Positions 30,562 to 41,778 of a stretch of 64,000 nt of DNA are shown here, in pieces. Numbering within the stretch: the first letter of the stretch is position 1; every line of letters begins with the position of its first letter. The notes beneath the pieces are model-generated. The model ran no database searches, was not told the DNA's origin, and worked only from the letters and a program-made list of their open reading frames with translations. A program made the position numbers and the translations under genes. The DNA is from Hygrophila difformis (lineage: Eukaryota; Streptophyta; Magnoliopsida; Lamiales; Acanthaceae): contig JAOANR010000015.1 of assembly GCA_030278955.1 (NCBI GenBank), positions 16,911,917 through 16,975,916 on the forward strand, in the 5' to 3' direction.

Positions 30562-33399
30562 CTATGCCATGTTAATGGTCATTGCCACGACTGTATCATC
30601 TTTAGATGCCTCATTTTCCTGCATCAATGCATTTGGTGCGGATTCGTCGCATTTCTGTTTTTTGGGCGACTCGTGGTCTTCCTGCGTGACAGTATTTCCA
30701 GTCTGCCCCTCATCGACCATTAAGGCATCTAATTCCTCTGGAGTAAAATCCCCAAATTGTGTTTGGGCGAGGTCGTCCTCCAAATCGTATGGGACTTCGT
30801 TCACCCTTTGGCAATATGCACACTGGAGGCCTTCTGTCACCCATGCCCCTTCTTTAAGTTCATCCGAAGGATTAGAGGCAGTAGCATCAGCCGTTTGAGG
30901 TTCGGCTTGGACACCCGCCTTATCAGAGTTATCTAACAAAGTAGATTCGCCATGGTTGGCAGCAATTTCCTTTCCGTCTGCATCTCTCTCCTTGCGACAT
31001 GGGCCATTTAGGCCCCACATTGACAAAGGGGTCTTTGTAGGGAGTATAGGAGCACTTATCGTCGAACTACTGCTACCCCTATGGGTTGCCGCATACTGCC
31101 TTTTGGCCCTGCGTATCTGTGTCCGCGTCATTCCTGGGAACCTGGGATCTACATCCACTGGAGGAGGAGGGGCATTGTTTATCCATGTATTGTCGTAGGC
31201 CATAGGTGGCCTTCGTGTGGGCTTTTTCCAAACCATTGCTCCATTAATGATTTGAACCTCGTAGGTTCCATCAGGGTATGTCCACATCTGTGCAATTGGT
31301 CCACGATGTGGCTGGAGGGTAGGTGGAGTCCGGCTCCTGGTATATCTATGTGACCGACCGTATCTTCCCCTGCCTCTTTCATTGGAACGACCACGATCGT
31401 GCCACCTAGATGGCCCATGGTATTGCCGAACATTTCGCTCATCACCACTGGGGTTTCTCCCTACCACATTATTTAGTGGTGGAAACCGTCTGGTGTACCC
31501 TGAAGGATGTGTATGCCTCTCACCCTGTTGTGGGCGAGCTTGTTTAGTGCCTGATGGCCCTTGTTCAGGCCTGGCAGCTTCAGATGGTCCTGCTTGCACC
31601 ATCGCTGTGGTGATTAGCGGAAAAGGTTCTTCGTCCACTCCCATCTGAAAAAACTTCAACCGACCAGTACGCAAGGCCTTGTTAATTTCCAGTTTAAAGT
31701 GACGACACTGGGATGTCGAGTGGGTAAAGGAATTATGCATTTTGCAATAATTCCGGCCCTTAACTTCTTCGGCGGTGGCCAATTGTTGGCCTTTCGGTAG
31801 TCTCAATTGCCCTTCTTTCAAGAGGACATCAAAGATCTCATCTGCCTTGCTAACATCGAAAAGTGGTTCTTCATCAGCCCCCGTTTTTTGGGGCATTTTA
31901 CCACTAGCTACAATCCTCCTGGCGGCGTTAGGTTGCAACTTAGGGCAAGGGAACGGTTTCCCTTTCACCAACTCCGCCACCGCCTGCTCAGCAACTTCTC
32001 CGCCATTGAGAACCTCCATACATGCAACCTCACTATAATTCTCCATATCTGAGTATTCGTACTCGTTCGCCTCTACGCTAGTTATGGGACGATATTCCTT
32101 GAGATTACCCACAGATACTTCGTCCTTAAATAGAGTTTCGAGGCGAATGGCTTTGGAAGCCAATGCGGAGAGGTCAGGTATATCGTGGGCAGTTAGCTGT
32201 GCCCTATACGTGGGAGCCATATTTCTGACCACTATCTTGGTCAATTCAGAATCACTCAAAGCGGTTGAGCAGCGAGACTTTAACCGCCTCACACGTTCTA
32301 TGAACGCAATTACGGACTCCTTTGGCAGTTGTTTGGCATCCACTATGTCAGTAACTGACACTGTTGGTACGGGATTGAAGAAACGTGTGTGGAATGCTGC
32401 CTCCATGTCCTCCCACGTCCTAAAGTGTCCCGGAGGGGGGTTAGCAAACCACGAAAATGCGGTTTTGGTTAAGGATAAGGAAAACAATTGCATTTTATAA
32501 TATGGATTACGGGCATTTTCCCCGAGCTGGGCAGTAAATCGCCATATGTGCTCTATAGTGGATGCATCATCTTCACCAGAAAATGTCGAGAAGTCAGGGA
32601 CCCTGAATCCTCGAGGAAGTGGGTAGTCACGCGTTATAGCCTCTGGGTAAGGCTTTTGATATGCCATTCGACCGGTCGGCCTTACAGTGAAGCCAAATTG
32701 ATCTCGTAACATATCTGCTAAAATATCAGGATCGATGGCAGGGCCTTGTGGAGGGGCTGGCATATTAGGGTTGGGATTGTAGCCATCAACAGGCATCACT
32801 AGGTTTTGGGGAGTATGTACCATGGGAGGTGCATAATGGTTGTTGGGACCCGACGGATTAGCCATAGATGGCCTCCATGGTTCCTGATTTCCACCTAGCT
32901 CTCCCATTGGTCGGATTGGAGATGTATCCACTGGATAATTCTCCACATTGGTAGGGACAAAAGCAGGTTGTCCTCCCAATGGGATATTGTTGGGATACGT
33001 CGCCGCCGGCCGCTTGCCCCTGTTGTTACTGGCTTCCGGCCTATCATAGTTCTGTGATTGCACCTCTCCCATGCCAAAAGTTGGCAAAACCGGGAGTGGA
33101 GTGAGCATCTGGCCTTGCCCTAAAGGTAGGCCATTTGTTGTTCTGGGTGGGAAGTTGCCCATGTTGGCCGCAGACAGCCCTTGAGCAAAAAATCCCTGAG
33201 GTGAGGCTTGTGCGGATAACTCATTCCGCATAGCCGCCAAACGGTTGTCCAATAGTTCTGTAAATTGATTCATCAGATTTGGTATTAAGTCCATTGGTAC
33301 AACATTTGCACTGGCAGTATTATGCCCTGTCGTGGGCGGCACAGGTGGTGGCGGGATTCCGCCAGTAGTAGTGCTAGTGGATGTTCTTGGCGTGGACAT
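30562..33399 (-). CDS. Tat Gag
   Basis: The first ATG of this long frame is 33399, giving about 945 aa; the frame is open upstream almost to the PBS. A Pro/Gly/Asn-rich N-terminus precedes the retrotransposon gag core (HIWRFTAQLGENARNPYYKM, then FHTRFFNP and RLKSRCSTALSDSEL). A Cys/His cluster YCKMHNSFTHSTSQCRH follows and probably binds RNA, with an Arg-rich stretch at about 660-720. Gag forms the virus-like particle. The frame ends at TAG (30564-30562) and resumes as protease without a shift, so protease would need stop readthrough or the stop is a mutation. Confidence 0.9.
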   Translation of the reverse strand: MSTPRTSTSTTTGGIPPPPVPPTTGHNTASANVVPMDLIPNLMNQFTELLDNRLAAMRNELSAQASPQGFFAQGLSAANMGNFPPRTTNGLPLGQGQMLTPLPVLPTFGMGEVQSQNYDRPEASNNRGKRPAATYPNNIPLGGQPAFVPTNVENYPVDTSPIRPMGELGGNQEPWRPSMANPSGPNNHYAPPMVHTPQNLVMPVDGYNPNPNMPAPPQGPAIDPDILADMLRDQFGFTVRPTGRMAYQKPYPEAITRDYPLPRGFRVPDFSTFSGEDDASTIEHIWRFTAQLGENARNPYYKMQLFSLSLTKTAFSWFANPPPGHFRTWEDMEAAFHTRFFNPVPTVSVTDIVDAKQLPKESVIAFIERVRRLKSRCSTALSDSELTKIVVRNMAPTYRAQLTAHDIPDLSALASKAIRLETLFKDEVSVGNLKEYRPITSVEANEYEYSDMENYSEVACMEVLNGGEVAEQAVAELVKGKPFPCPKLQPNAARRIVASGKMPQKTGADEEPLFDVSKADEIFDVLLKEGQLRLPKGQQLATAEEVKGRNYCKMHNSFTHSTSQCRHFKLEINKALRTGRLKFFQMGVDEEPFPLITTAMVQAGPSEAARPEQGPSGTKQARPQQGERHTHPSGYTRRFPPLNNVVGRNPSGDERNVRQYHGPSRWHDRGRSNERGRGRYGRSHRYTRSRTPPTLQPHRGPIAQMWTYPDGTYEVQIINGAMVWKKPTRRPPMAYDNTWINNAPPPPVDVDPRFPGMTRTQIRRAKRQYAATHRGSSSSTISAPILPTKTPLSMWGLNGPCRKERDADGKEIAANHGESTLLDNSDKAGVQAEPQTADATASNPSDELKEGAWVTEGLQCAYCQRVNEVPYDLEDDLAQTQFGDFTPEELDALMVDEGQTGNTVTQEDHESPKKQKCDESAPNALMQENEASKDDTVVAMTINMA

Positions 33400-33489
33400 A
33401 TTTATCCTGGATATCACTCGTGATCTTAACACCAAGCTATCCAAACTTTCCAAATTTGATAATTGATCTATGGTAGACGTTTCAATCGT

Positions 33490-33507
33490 CTCCCACTGTG
33501 GTCGCCA
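33490..33507 (-). other. Primer-binding site of the Tat element
   Basis: On the minus strand, TGGCGACCACAGTGGGAG lies 3 bp inside the 5' LTR. A TGGCGAC start is like the tRNA-Arg-type site reported for Ogre/Tat elements; the tRNA identity is inferred. Confidence 0.75.
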
Positions 33508-33510
33508 AAT

Positions 33511-36500
33511 TGTTATCGCTGGGACGCGACGAACAATAAATAGTAAGCCTTTGCAGGCTAAGACGGCTGAATCTGAATAAATTCTACCGTAAGATTGCGT
33601 CTTTCAATAACTAAAAACAATGAACAAGAATGGATTTCTTGCCCACTGCGAATTACAAGAACTAGCTATTACAACTACGAAGGAGACTACGGAAACTAAA
33701 GCTATGAACTAATTCTACGAACTAAGAAAAAGATAAAAACTCCTGTGGAGTGTTGAGTTGTGTGTTGATGTCCTTTCCTTCTGCAATAAGGTAGTATTTA
33801 TAGACGCTTTGTGTAACCGCTTTCCCTAGCACGTCTGTGGGAAATAACTACTTCGTTCAATGACTTGCCTTCGCTTTCTCTTCCACAACCCTCTGGCTTG
33901 TCTGGTGTCTCCTTTGTGGCTTGATTAGTCTTGTGTCATTCCAAGGCTCGAAACTAAGTCTGAGCTGGCCTTTGGTTGGTTATAGCTCGTCTTGCATATT
34001 GGGCGGTTGCACATCCTTTGGGCATATCAAGGGGATGGTCAAGTCATATTCCCTTGGTCGACCACTACATCCCCTTGGTCGACCGACCCATCCATGGGGT
34101 GTGGGCATGTTCCTCCCCTTGTCCAGGCTTCCTGTAGGTCGTATAACCCCTTTCAGGCCATTCCGGGCCCATTCGGGTCGCTTAAACACTGAAGAGAAGG
34201 ACCTTTCCCCCTGAAACTCCTCTTGGTCGACCAATCCAGCCCCTTGGTTGACCATGGGACCTTTCATGGGGTATGGGCATGTCCCTCCCCCTTTTCAGGC
34301 TTCCGGTATGCCGTATAACTCCTTTCTGGCCATTCCGGGCCCGTTCGGAGCACTTAAACACTAAACAGAAGGACCTTTCCCCATGAGACTCTCTTGGTCG
34401 ACCACTACAGCCCCTTGGTCGACCATGGACCTTTCAATGGGGTGTGGGCATGTTCCTCCCCCTGTCCAGGCTTCTGGTAGGTCGTACAGCTCCTTTCTGG
34501 CCATCCCGGGCCCATTCGGAGCATTTAAACACTAAAAAAGGAGGACCTTTCCCATGGGACTCCTCTTGGTCGACCACTATAGCCCCTTGGTCATCCATGG
34601 ACCCTCCCATGGGGTTTAGGCATGTTCCTCCCCTTGTCCAGGCTTCCTGTAGGTCGTATAACCCCTTTCAGGCCATTCCGGGCCCATTCGGGTCGCTTAA
34701 ACACTGAAGAGAAGGACCTTTCCCCCTGAAACTCCTCTTGGTCGACCACTCCAGCCCCTTGGTCGACCATGGGACCTTTCATGGGGTATGGGCATGTCCC
34801 TCCCCCTTTTCAGGCTTCCGGTATGCCGTATAACTCCTTTCTGGCCATTCCGGGCCCGTTCGGAGCACTTAAACACTAAACAGAAGGACCTTTCCCCATT
34901 AGACTCTCTTGGTCGACCACTACAGCCCCTTGGTCGACCATGGACCTTTCAATGGGGTGTGGGCATGTTCCTCCCCCTGTCCAGGCTTCTGGTAGGTCGT
35001 ACAGCTCCTTTCTGGCCATCTCGGGCCCATTCGGAGCATTTAAACACTAAAAAAGGAGGACCTTTCCCATGGGACTCCTCTTGGTCGACCACTATAGCCC
35101 CTTGGTCGTCCATGGACCCTCCCATGGGGTGTAGGCATGTTCCTCCCCTTGTCCATGCTTCTTGTAGGTCGTATAACCCCTTTCAGGCCATTCCGTTCCG
35201 GGCCCATTCAGGTCGCTTAAACACTGAAGAGAAGGACCTTTCCCCCTGAAACTCCTCTTGGTCGACCACTCCAGCCCCTTGGTCGACCATGGGACCTTTC
35301 ATGGGGTATGGGCATGTCCCTCCCCCTTTTCAGGCTTCCGGTAGGCCGTATAACTCCTTTCTGGCCATTCCGGGCCCGTTCGGAGCACTTAAACACTAAA
35401 CAGAAGGAGCTTTCCCCATGAGACTCTCTTGGTCGACCACTATAGCCCCTTGGTCGACCATGGACCTTTCAATGGGGTGTGGGCATGTTCCTCCCCTGTC
35501 CAGGCTTCTGGTAGGTCGTACAACTCCTTTCTGGCCATCCCGGGCCCATTCGGAGCATTTAAACACTAAAAAAGGAGGACCTTTCCCATGGCAATCCTCT
35601 TGGTCGACCACTACAGCCCCTTGGTCGACCATGGACCCTCCCATGGGGTTTGGTAATGTTCCTCCCCCTGTCAAGGCTTCCGGTAGATCGTATAACCCCT
35701 TTCTGGCCATCCCGGGCCCATTCGGAGCACTTAGACACTAAAAAGGAGAACTTTTCCCATGGGACTCCTCTTGGTCGACCACTACAGCCCCTTGGTCGAC
35801 CATGGACCCTCCCATGGGGTTTGGACATGTTCCTCCCCCTGTCCAGGCTTCCGGTAGGTCGTATAACCCCTTTCTGGCCATCCCGGGCCCATTCGGAGCA
35901 CTTAGACACTAAAAATAAGAACTTTTCCCATGGGACTCCTCTTGGTCGACCACTACATCCCTTTGGTCGACCATGGACCCTCCCATGGGGTGTGGTCATG
36001 TTCCTCCCTCTGTCCAGGCTTCTGGTAGGTCGTATAGCTCCTTTCTGGCCACCCCGGGCCCATTCGGAGCACTTAAACACTAAAAAAGGATGATCTTTCC
36101 CATGGGACTCCTCTTGGTCGACCATTATAGCCCCTCGGTCGACCATGGACTATGCCATGGGGTGTGGACATGTTCCTCCCCTTGTCCAGGCTTTTGGTAG
36201 GTCGTATAACCCATTTCTGGCCATTCCGGGCCCATTCAGAGCACTTAAACAATGAAGAGGAGTTCCCATGTCCATGGCATATCTTGTGGTCGATCAAGAC
36301 ACTCTTCTTGGTCAACCAGAGACCCCCCATGGCATGTAGCTTATCCCCAGTCTATACCTGTGGGTGTCCAGGCGACCCGGGATGACTGTAGGATAATTGT
36401 GTTGCCTTGCCAAGTAATCTATATATTTATTATATATATATGTTTTTATTTGCCATTAAAATATTTTTATTCAATTAATCAAGTAATTGAATTATTCAGG

Positions 36501-36570
36501 CCAACTAAATTGCCCAAATTAAATTACTTCAATCCCAATTTTTCTGGATATAATATTTTTGGTGATAACA
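33511..36570 (-). repeat. 5' LTR of the Tat element
   Basis: 3060 bp, matching 22166-25223 end to end in its unique parts. Its array also has 13 units (TTGGTCGACC from about 34054 to 36116), but is built differently: three copies of the X-Y-Z triplet against two in the other LTR, and it lacks the first three units of the other LTR. Its first unit is chimeric, with a short deletion (GGTCGACCGACCCATCC). Confidence 0.93.
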
Positions 36571-36738
36571 CAAGGGAATTTTGATTGTAGGTTCGTGCAT
36601 ATTCTTTGGGAGGGTAATGCTGTTGCGTATTCTCTTGCAAAGTTGGAGGCTCACGACGAGTTGTTTTATTACTATCTAGACGTTCCCCCTGATTTTGTGA
36701 AGCCTGTCTTTGCGACGGATGTTGCGGGCCCCGGCTAA
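36571..36738 (+). pseudogene. C-terminal tail of an RNase H-like protein, split by the Tat element
   Basis: Right after the Tat element an open frame reads QGNFDCRFVHILWEGNAVA, then continues to FATDVAGPG and a stop at 36736-36738. The pattern HILWEGNAVAYSLAK matches the C-terminus of the RNase H-like (RVT_3) domain of plant LINEs and related genes. The preceding bases left of the element (about 22145-22165) continue the frame only briefly (CEVLSTL), so the domain was already a fragment or is decayed. It marks the older sequence that the Tat element entered. Confidence 0.6.
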
Positions 36739-37120
36739 GCGTCTTTCTTTTATTCTCTTTCTCATAGCCTTAATTGATTGTTCAGGGAGAAAAAAATAAA
36801 GACAAAAATTTACACCCTCTATTTTACATTAAAAATTGGTTTTATAGCCAAATTCAAATATGAGACTGGCCCACATTTTTATTTTGGCTACAGTCTACTA
36901 CTAATAAGTTTGAGGTGACTGTCAGTCTATGAGACTCAATATATTGAACATGGGACATGCAACAATCCAATATTTTATAACATGACAATTCATAATGCAT
37001 CTAATTCGGTTTATGGTGTCTCGTCATACTGGCACAGAACTGCGGTGATTTATTTCCAGTTTTTGGGATTACCAAATAAAATACAAAGAGACACACTTTA
37101 AGTTGAACACCCAAGTTTTC
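36739..37120. other. Gene-free stretch
   Basis: AT-rich DNA without recognisable coding or repeat ends. The word ACACCCTCTATTTTA at about 36814 also occurs at about 22125 on the other side of the Tat element; its meaning is unclear. Confidence 0.5.
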
Positions 37121-37136
37121 AAATGCAAACCAACAT

Positions 37137-37299
37137 TGGTTGGGGACTTACCCTAGCGGTCAAGTCCCCCTTCTCCCAATCATAGGTTGGGAGTTCGATC
37201 CCCACCCAGCCCCCTATCACTCCCCTTTAATTTGTGTGGTTTGGGCTCACACACACATTTTCCGACACATGAGTGTCGTCACTGTTTACCAAAAACAAA
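37137..37299 (+). mobile_element. tRNA-derived SINE with perfect 16-bp target duplication
   Basis: It is flanked by identical AAATGCAAACCAACAT at 37121-37136 and 37300-37315. It has A-box-like TACCCTAGCGGTCAAG, B-box AGTTCGATCCC, a C/T-rich body with AATTTGTGTGGT, GACACATGAGTG, and a short A-rich tail. The long duplication shows LINE-mediated insertion. Confidence 0.93.
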
Positions 37300-37318
37300 A
37301 AATGCAAACCAACATGAT

Positions 37319-37532
37319 TATTAGCATATCTTCATATCTTTTGCCGATATCGTATACGATTTGGTTTACTTGTATTTGGAGATTATTTTAGCCTTATATT
37401 TTCTACATTCATTAGTTTCCTGTAATAGGTGATTTTATTGTATCTTTTCCTTTTTGTTTGCCCAGTGTATATAAGCATGGGTCTAATCAATGAAACGGTA
37501 GAGCTTTTCTTGATTCTTTCTCATATTATTTA
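37319..37532 (+). repeat. 5' LTR of the copia element
   Basis: 214 bp starting TATTAGCATATC and ending CATATTATTTA. It contains a TATA-like GTGTATATAAGC at about 37467 and the start of the transcript presumably just after. It differs at several positions from the 3' LTR, so it is older than the nested Athila element. Confidence 0.9.
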
Positions 37533-37537
37533 CTTTA

Positions 37538-37548
37538 TGGTATCAGAG
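37538..37548 (+). other. Copia primer-binding site
   Basis: TGGTATCAGAG, complementary to the 3' end of plant initiator tRNA-Met, lies 5 bp after the LTR. Confidence 0.9.
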
Positions 37549-37577
37549 ACACTTTCTTAGCTTTTTTGTCTTTTTTA

Positions 37578-40500
37578 GTGGCTGGCGATAAAGCATCACA
37601 GCCAAACCCTATTTACGCTTTTGCTTCAAATGATAGCCCTGGGATAGTCATTACACATTTTAGTCTTAGGGGATCTAATTATGAAGGATGGGCAAAGGGG
37701 TTTCGAGTTTCACTGGGTGCAAAACGGAAATTGGGATTCATTGATTGTGCTATTTCTAAACCTCAAGAAAGTTCTACAGATCTTGCAGAATGGTGGACAA
37801 CCAATTATATGATTGTTGCTTGGATCTTTAATACAATAGATCCAAGTATTCGCCTTACTATCTCTTACCGCGACACCCGCTAAAGAATTGTGGGAGGACA
37901 TTGGACAACGTTTCTCCGTGGAAAATGGTGTCAAAATTATCAATTGAAAGCTGAACTTGATGACTGCAAACAGAAGAGTGGAGAGTCAATAATGGATTAT
38001 TATGAAGATTGAAGAATTTGTGGGATGACATCAATGACTATGATGCCTTAACCTCATGCTCGTGTACTGGTTGCAAGTGTGGGCTTAGTTTGACTCTTCT
38101 CCAACGACGGGAAACTGATCAAGTACGTGAATTCCTAATGGGTCTTGAGCATTATTATGCTACTGTTCGATCAAATATCTTGGGGGTCGAGCCTTTGCCA
38201 TCTCTTCATACAGTATACTCACGACTCGTACAAGAGGAGGAGGTTCGGCTCCTAACTCAGCAAAGAACAGAGACAACCGCTCCAATGGCTTTTGCCATTC
38301 GGGGAGAAGTGCCGCAAAACACCAAAACAAGGGGTCTACCCGCCCTCCATTGAAATGCACCTATTGTGGCAAAAATGGGCATATCGAGGATCGTTGTTGG
38401 GAGAAGCATGGATATCCAGAGGGCCGAGAACGCAGGGGTCAAAGTATTGGACATGGCAAAGATGGATCAGGTTTAACACAGAATAGTCAATCAACCAAGG
38501 GTAATGCCGTTTGTGGTGAGGTATCGACTACTGCAAGTCATATCCGCTTGAATGGTAAGGGTATTTATACTTGGATCATTGACACTGGTGCATGAAATCA
38601 CATTGCTGTGATGATACTTTGTTTGATTCTTGTCATTCTATATCCCTAATTAATGTTGATTTGCCTAATGGAGTTGGTATAGAGGCTATTAAGGCTGGGA
38701 ATGTGAAGTTGAATAATGCCCTTACTTTTATTAACATTTTGCATGTGCCCAATTTTAGGTGCAATTTGATATCGGTCTCCCAACTCTTATCCACTCAACA
38801 ATTAAGGATACAATTTACATATTTTGAATGTGTTATATAGGACATTTCCTTAAGGATGAAGATTGGTGTGGGTAAGCAGACATCTGGTCTCTATTACATG
38901 ACAATGGGGGAACCGAGTCGTGTTAATGTCGTGGTAGGTGGAATACTGTTGATCTATGGCATAAACGGCTTGGGCATCCATCATTACAGATTATGAAGTA
39001 TCTTCCTAATTTTAGTCAAAATAAGCTTAATATGGATATTAAAGCTTGTGATATTTGCCATAGAGCTAAGAAAACTCGTAATGCTTTTCCATGAAGTGAA
39101 AATAAGGCAGATGATTTATTTGAGTTGATACATTGTGATGTTTGGTGCCCTTATCATGCAAATCGAGCATGCAATTCTCGCTATTTCTTGACAATTGTGG
39201 ATGATTTTTCTCGCAGTGTGTGGGTTTATTTAATGAGAACCAAGGACGAGGTCCCTGATCTAATGTTCAATTTCTTTGATTTAATTAAACGCCAGTTTGG
39301 GAAAGAGGTCCAAATAGTACGGAGTGATAATGGGACGGAGTTTAAAGGTTTTGAAAATTATTTTTGCAAGAATGGGATAATTCACCAAACTTCTATAGTT
39401 AGGACTCCTCAGCAAAATGCTAGAGTGGAACGTGAAAATCTCCATATTCTGAATCTTGCTCGTGCTTTACGTTTCCAAGGCCATTTGCCTACTGATTTTT
39501 GGGGTCAATTTGTATTGGCGGCCACATACTTGATCAATAGAACTCCTTCCCGTGTGCTTAAAGGGCTAACACCCTATGAGTTACTTTTTGGGCGAATTCC
39601 TAGTCTTAGCTCTATCAAAGTGTTTAGATGTTTATGCTATGCGAAAAATCTGCATTGTCGTGATAAGTTTGATAGTAGAAGTCGTCATTATATTTTTCTT
39701 GGGTATCCGTTTGGAAAGAAAGGTTGGCATTTGTTTGACCTCGACACGGGAGATTATTTTCAATCACGTGATGTGCAATTTTTTGAGGATATGTTCCCCC
39801 TGGCCGATCCTACTGAATTGAAATGCTTGCATTCTTTGTATTATGATGAACTTACTCCAGTTTTGCATAAGAATTTTGTGAAGTAGGTGACGTTGCTTCT
39901 GAAGATGTGCCCAATGAGTATATTGCTGATACATTGGAACCAAGTGAGCCACAACTAACTCTTCCTAACATCGAACAAGTAGTGGCAGACACACATTTTG
40001 ATGATGTTGCAATGGATGGAGACGGTAATGTTTTAGGAGAAGATGACCCAAATATAGTAAGACGTGATGATGGGAATATAGCAAGGGGTAATGAACTTCA
40101 TCGTAGCAAACGCAAGAAATTTGCTAATTCTCGGTATCAAGACTATGTATCGTGGGAAGAGGTGAGCAAGAAAGCAAACACGGCATCGGTTCCCCCTAAG
40201 GCTTCACCCGCACCAGTCATCGCCTCAGGTACTCCTTATCATGTAGCACATTATGTAAATTGTAATGCCTTTTCTGTTGCACATCAACAATTTCTTGCAG
40301 CAGTCTCAGCTGATGTTGAGCCTAGATCTTTTAAAGAAGCAATGAATGACCCTCAGTGGAAAAAAGGCAACGGAAGAAGAAATTGCAGCTTTAGAAACTA
40401 ATAACACTTGGACTGTAGAAGACCTCCCATCAGGTAAAACTGCAATTGGATGTATGCGGGTATTTCGAGTTAAACGTAAATCTGATGGCACTCTTGATAG

Positions 40501-41778
40501 ATATAAATCCAGGTTAGTTGCATTTGGCAATCATCAAGTAGAGGGAATTGATTTTGCTGCCACATTTGCCCCTACAGTGAAAATGGTTACTGTTCGTGCA
40601 TTCCTTACTGTTGTTGCAATTAATAATTGGGAGTTACATAAATTGGATGTACACAATGCATTCCTTCACGGTAATCTGGCAGAAGAAAGTATATATGCGC
40701 CTTCCACCTGGTTTTAGCAACGGCTTGTCTAGAAAGGTGTGTCGCCTTCGTAAATCTTTGTATGGTCTTCGTCAGGCTCCTCATTGTGGGTATGCAAAGT
40801 TGGCAGAGGCATTGTGTATATATGGTTTCTCTGCCAGTGCATTTGATTATTCGTTATTTGTGTATCGCAAGCTGAACATTACTTTGAATGTTCTTGTTTA
40901 TTTGGACGACTTGGTTATTTCTAGCAACAACACTACCGCGATTGTACAGTTAAAAGCTTATCTTAGTGACTGTTTTCCTGTGAAGGATTTGGGTAAACTA
41001 AAGTACTTTCTTGGTATTGAGGTTGCTAGAAGCTTGAAGGGAAACTTCCTTTGTCAACGTAAATATGCCCTGGATATTTTAAAAGCAACGGGTCTTCTTA
41101 GTGTTCCAAGGAGGAGAACCAACACCTGGCTCTTGCTTCTAATGCACCTCTGACTGATCCTGCAAAGTACATGCGTTTGGCAGGAAGACTAATTTATCTC
41201 ACTATCACTCGACTCGAGCTATGTTATTCTGCTCATGTCTTGGCTCAATTTATGCAACAACCAACTAAATCTTAGTGGGATGCTGCGTTACGAGTCATCA
41301 GTTACCTCATGAGTAGTCATGGACAAGGCATTCTACTTCGTAGTGATTCTAGTCTGACCCTAGAAGCTTATTGTGATGCGGATTGGACTAGTTGTCCAAT
41401 TAGTCGTCATTCTCTAACCGCATACTTTGTCTTTCTGGGAGCTCTCCAACATCTTGGATGACAAAGAAATAGGCTACAGTTTCATGTTCTTCCGCCGAAG
41501 CAGAATATCGCGCTATGGCTTCCACTATTTGTGAGATCTTGTGGTTGAAAGGCTTGCTTTATAGTCTTGGTGTTGAGCATCCAATGCCGGTTTCATTACA
41601 TTGTGATAGTCAAGCTGCTTTACACATTGCTAATAATCCGGTTTTCCATGAAAGAATGAAACATATTGAAATTGATTGTCATTTCGTGCGTGATTGGATC
41701 CTCCGAGGTAATATTGCTCCCTCTTACATTAACACGAAGTGCCAGCTTGCTGACATTCTTACCAAAGCATTGGGACGT
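37578..41778 (+). pseudogene. Copia gag-pol polyprotein, broken in several places
   Basis: Domains in order: gag (HFSLRGSNYEGWAKGFR) from a GTG where the ATG is expected (37578); zinc knuckle CTYCGKNGHIEDRCWEKH (about 38353); protease IDTGA followed at once by TGA (38594), inside the catalytic motif; GAG_pre-integrase (LWHKRLGHPSL, about 38951); integrase (39125-39886) with VRSDNGTEF and QQNARVERE; RT (40346-41153) with the YLDDLVISS active site; RNase H (41515-41778) ending in [11 protein letters not shown] and [10 protein letters not shown]. Several frameshifts and stops lie between the blocks, so this copy cannot make its proteins. The last codons continue at 59632-59696, beyond the nested element. 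Confidence 0.92.

Larger units (their letters stand above)
22166..36570 (-). mobile_element. Complete Tat-type Ty3/gypsy retrotransposon
   Basis: The 14,405-bp element begins TGTTATC and ends GATAACA, with the 5-bp duplication CAAGG at 22161-22165 and 36571-36575. LTRs are 22166-25223 (3' LTR, minus sense) and 33511-36570 (5' LTR). Order on the minus strand: PBS, gag, protease, RT-RNase H-second RNase H, integrase, then an antisense ORF on the plus strand, PPT and 3' LTR. A second, chromodomain-free RNase H after RT and an antisense ORF before the 3' LTR are characteristic of the Tat lineage (Tat/Ogre/Retand). Gag-pro carries one in-frame amber stop, pol has two stops, and pro and RT lie in different frames, so the copy is probably not autonomous. 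Confidence 0.93.
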
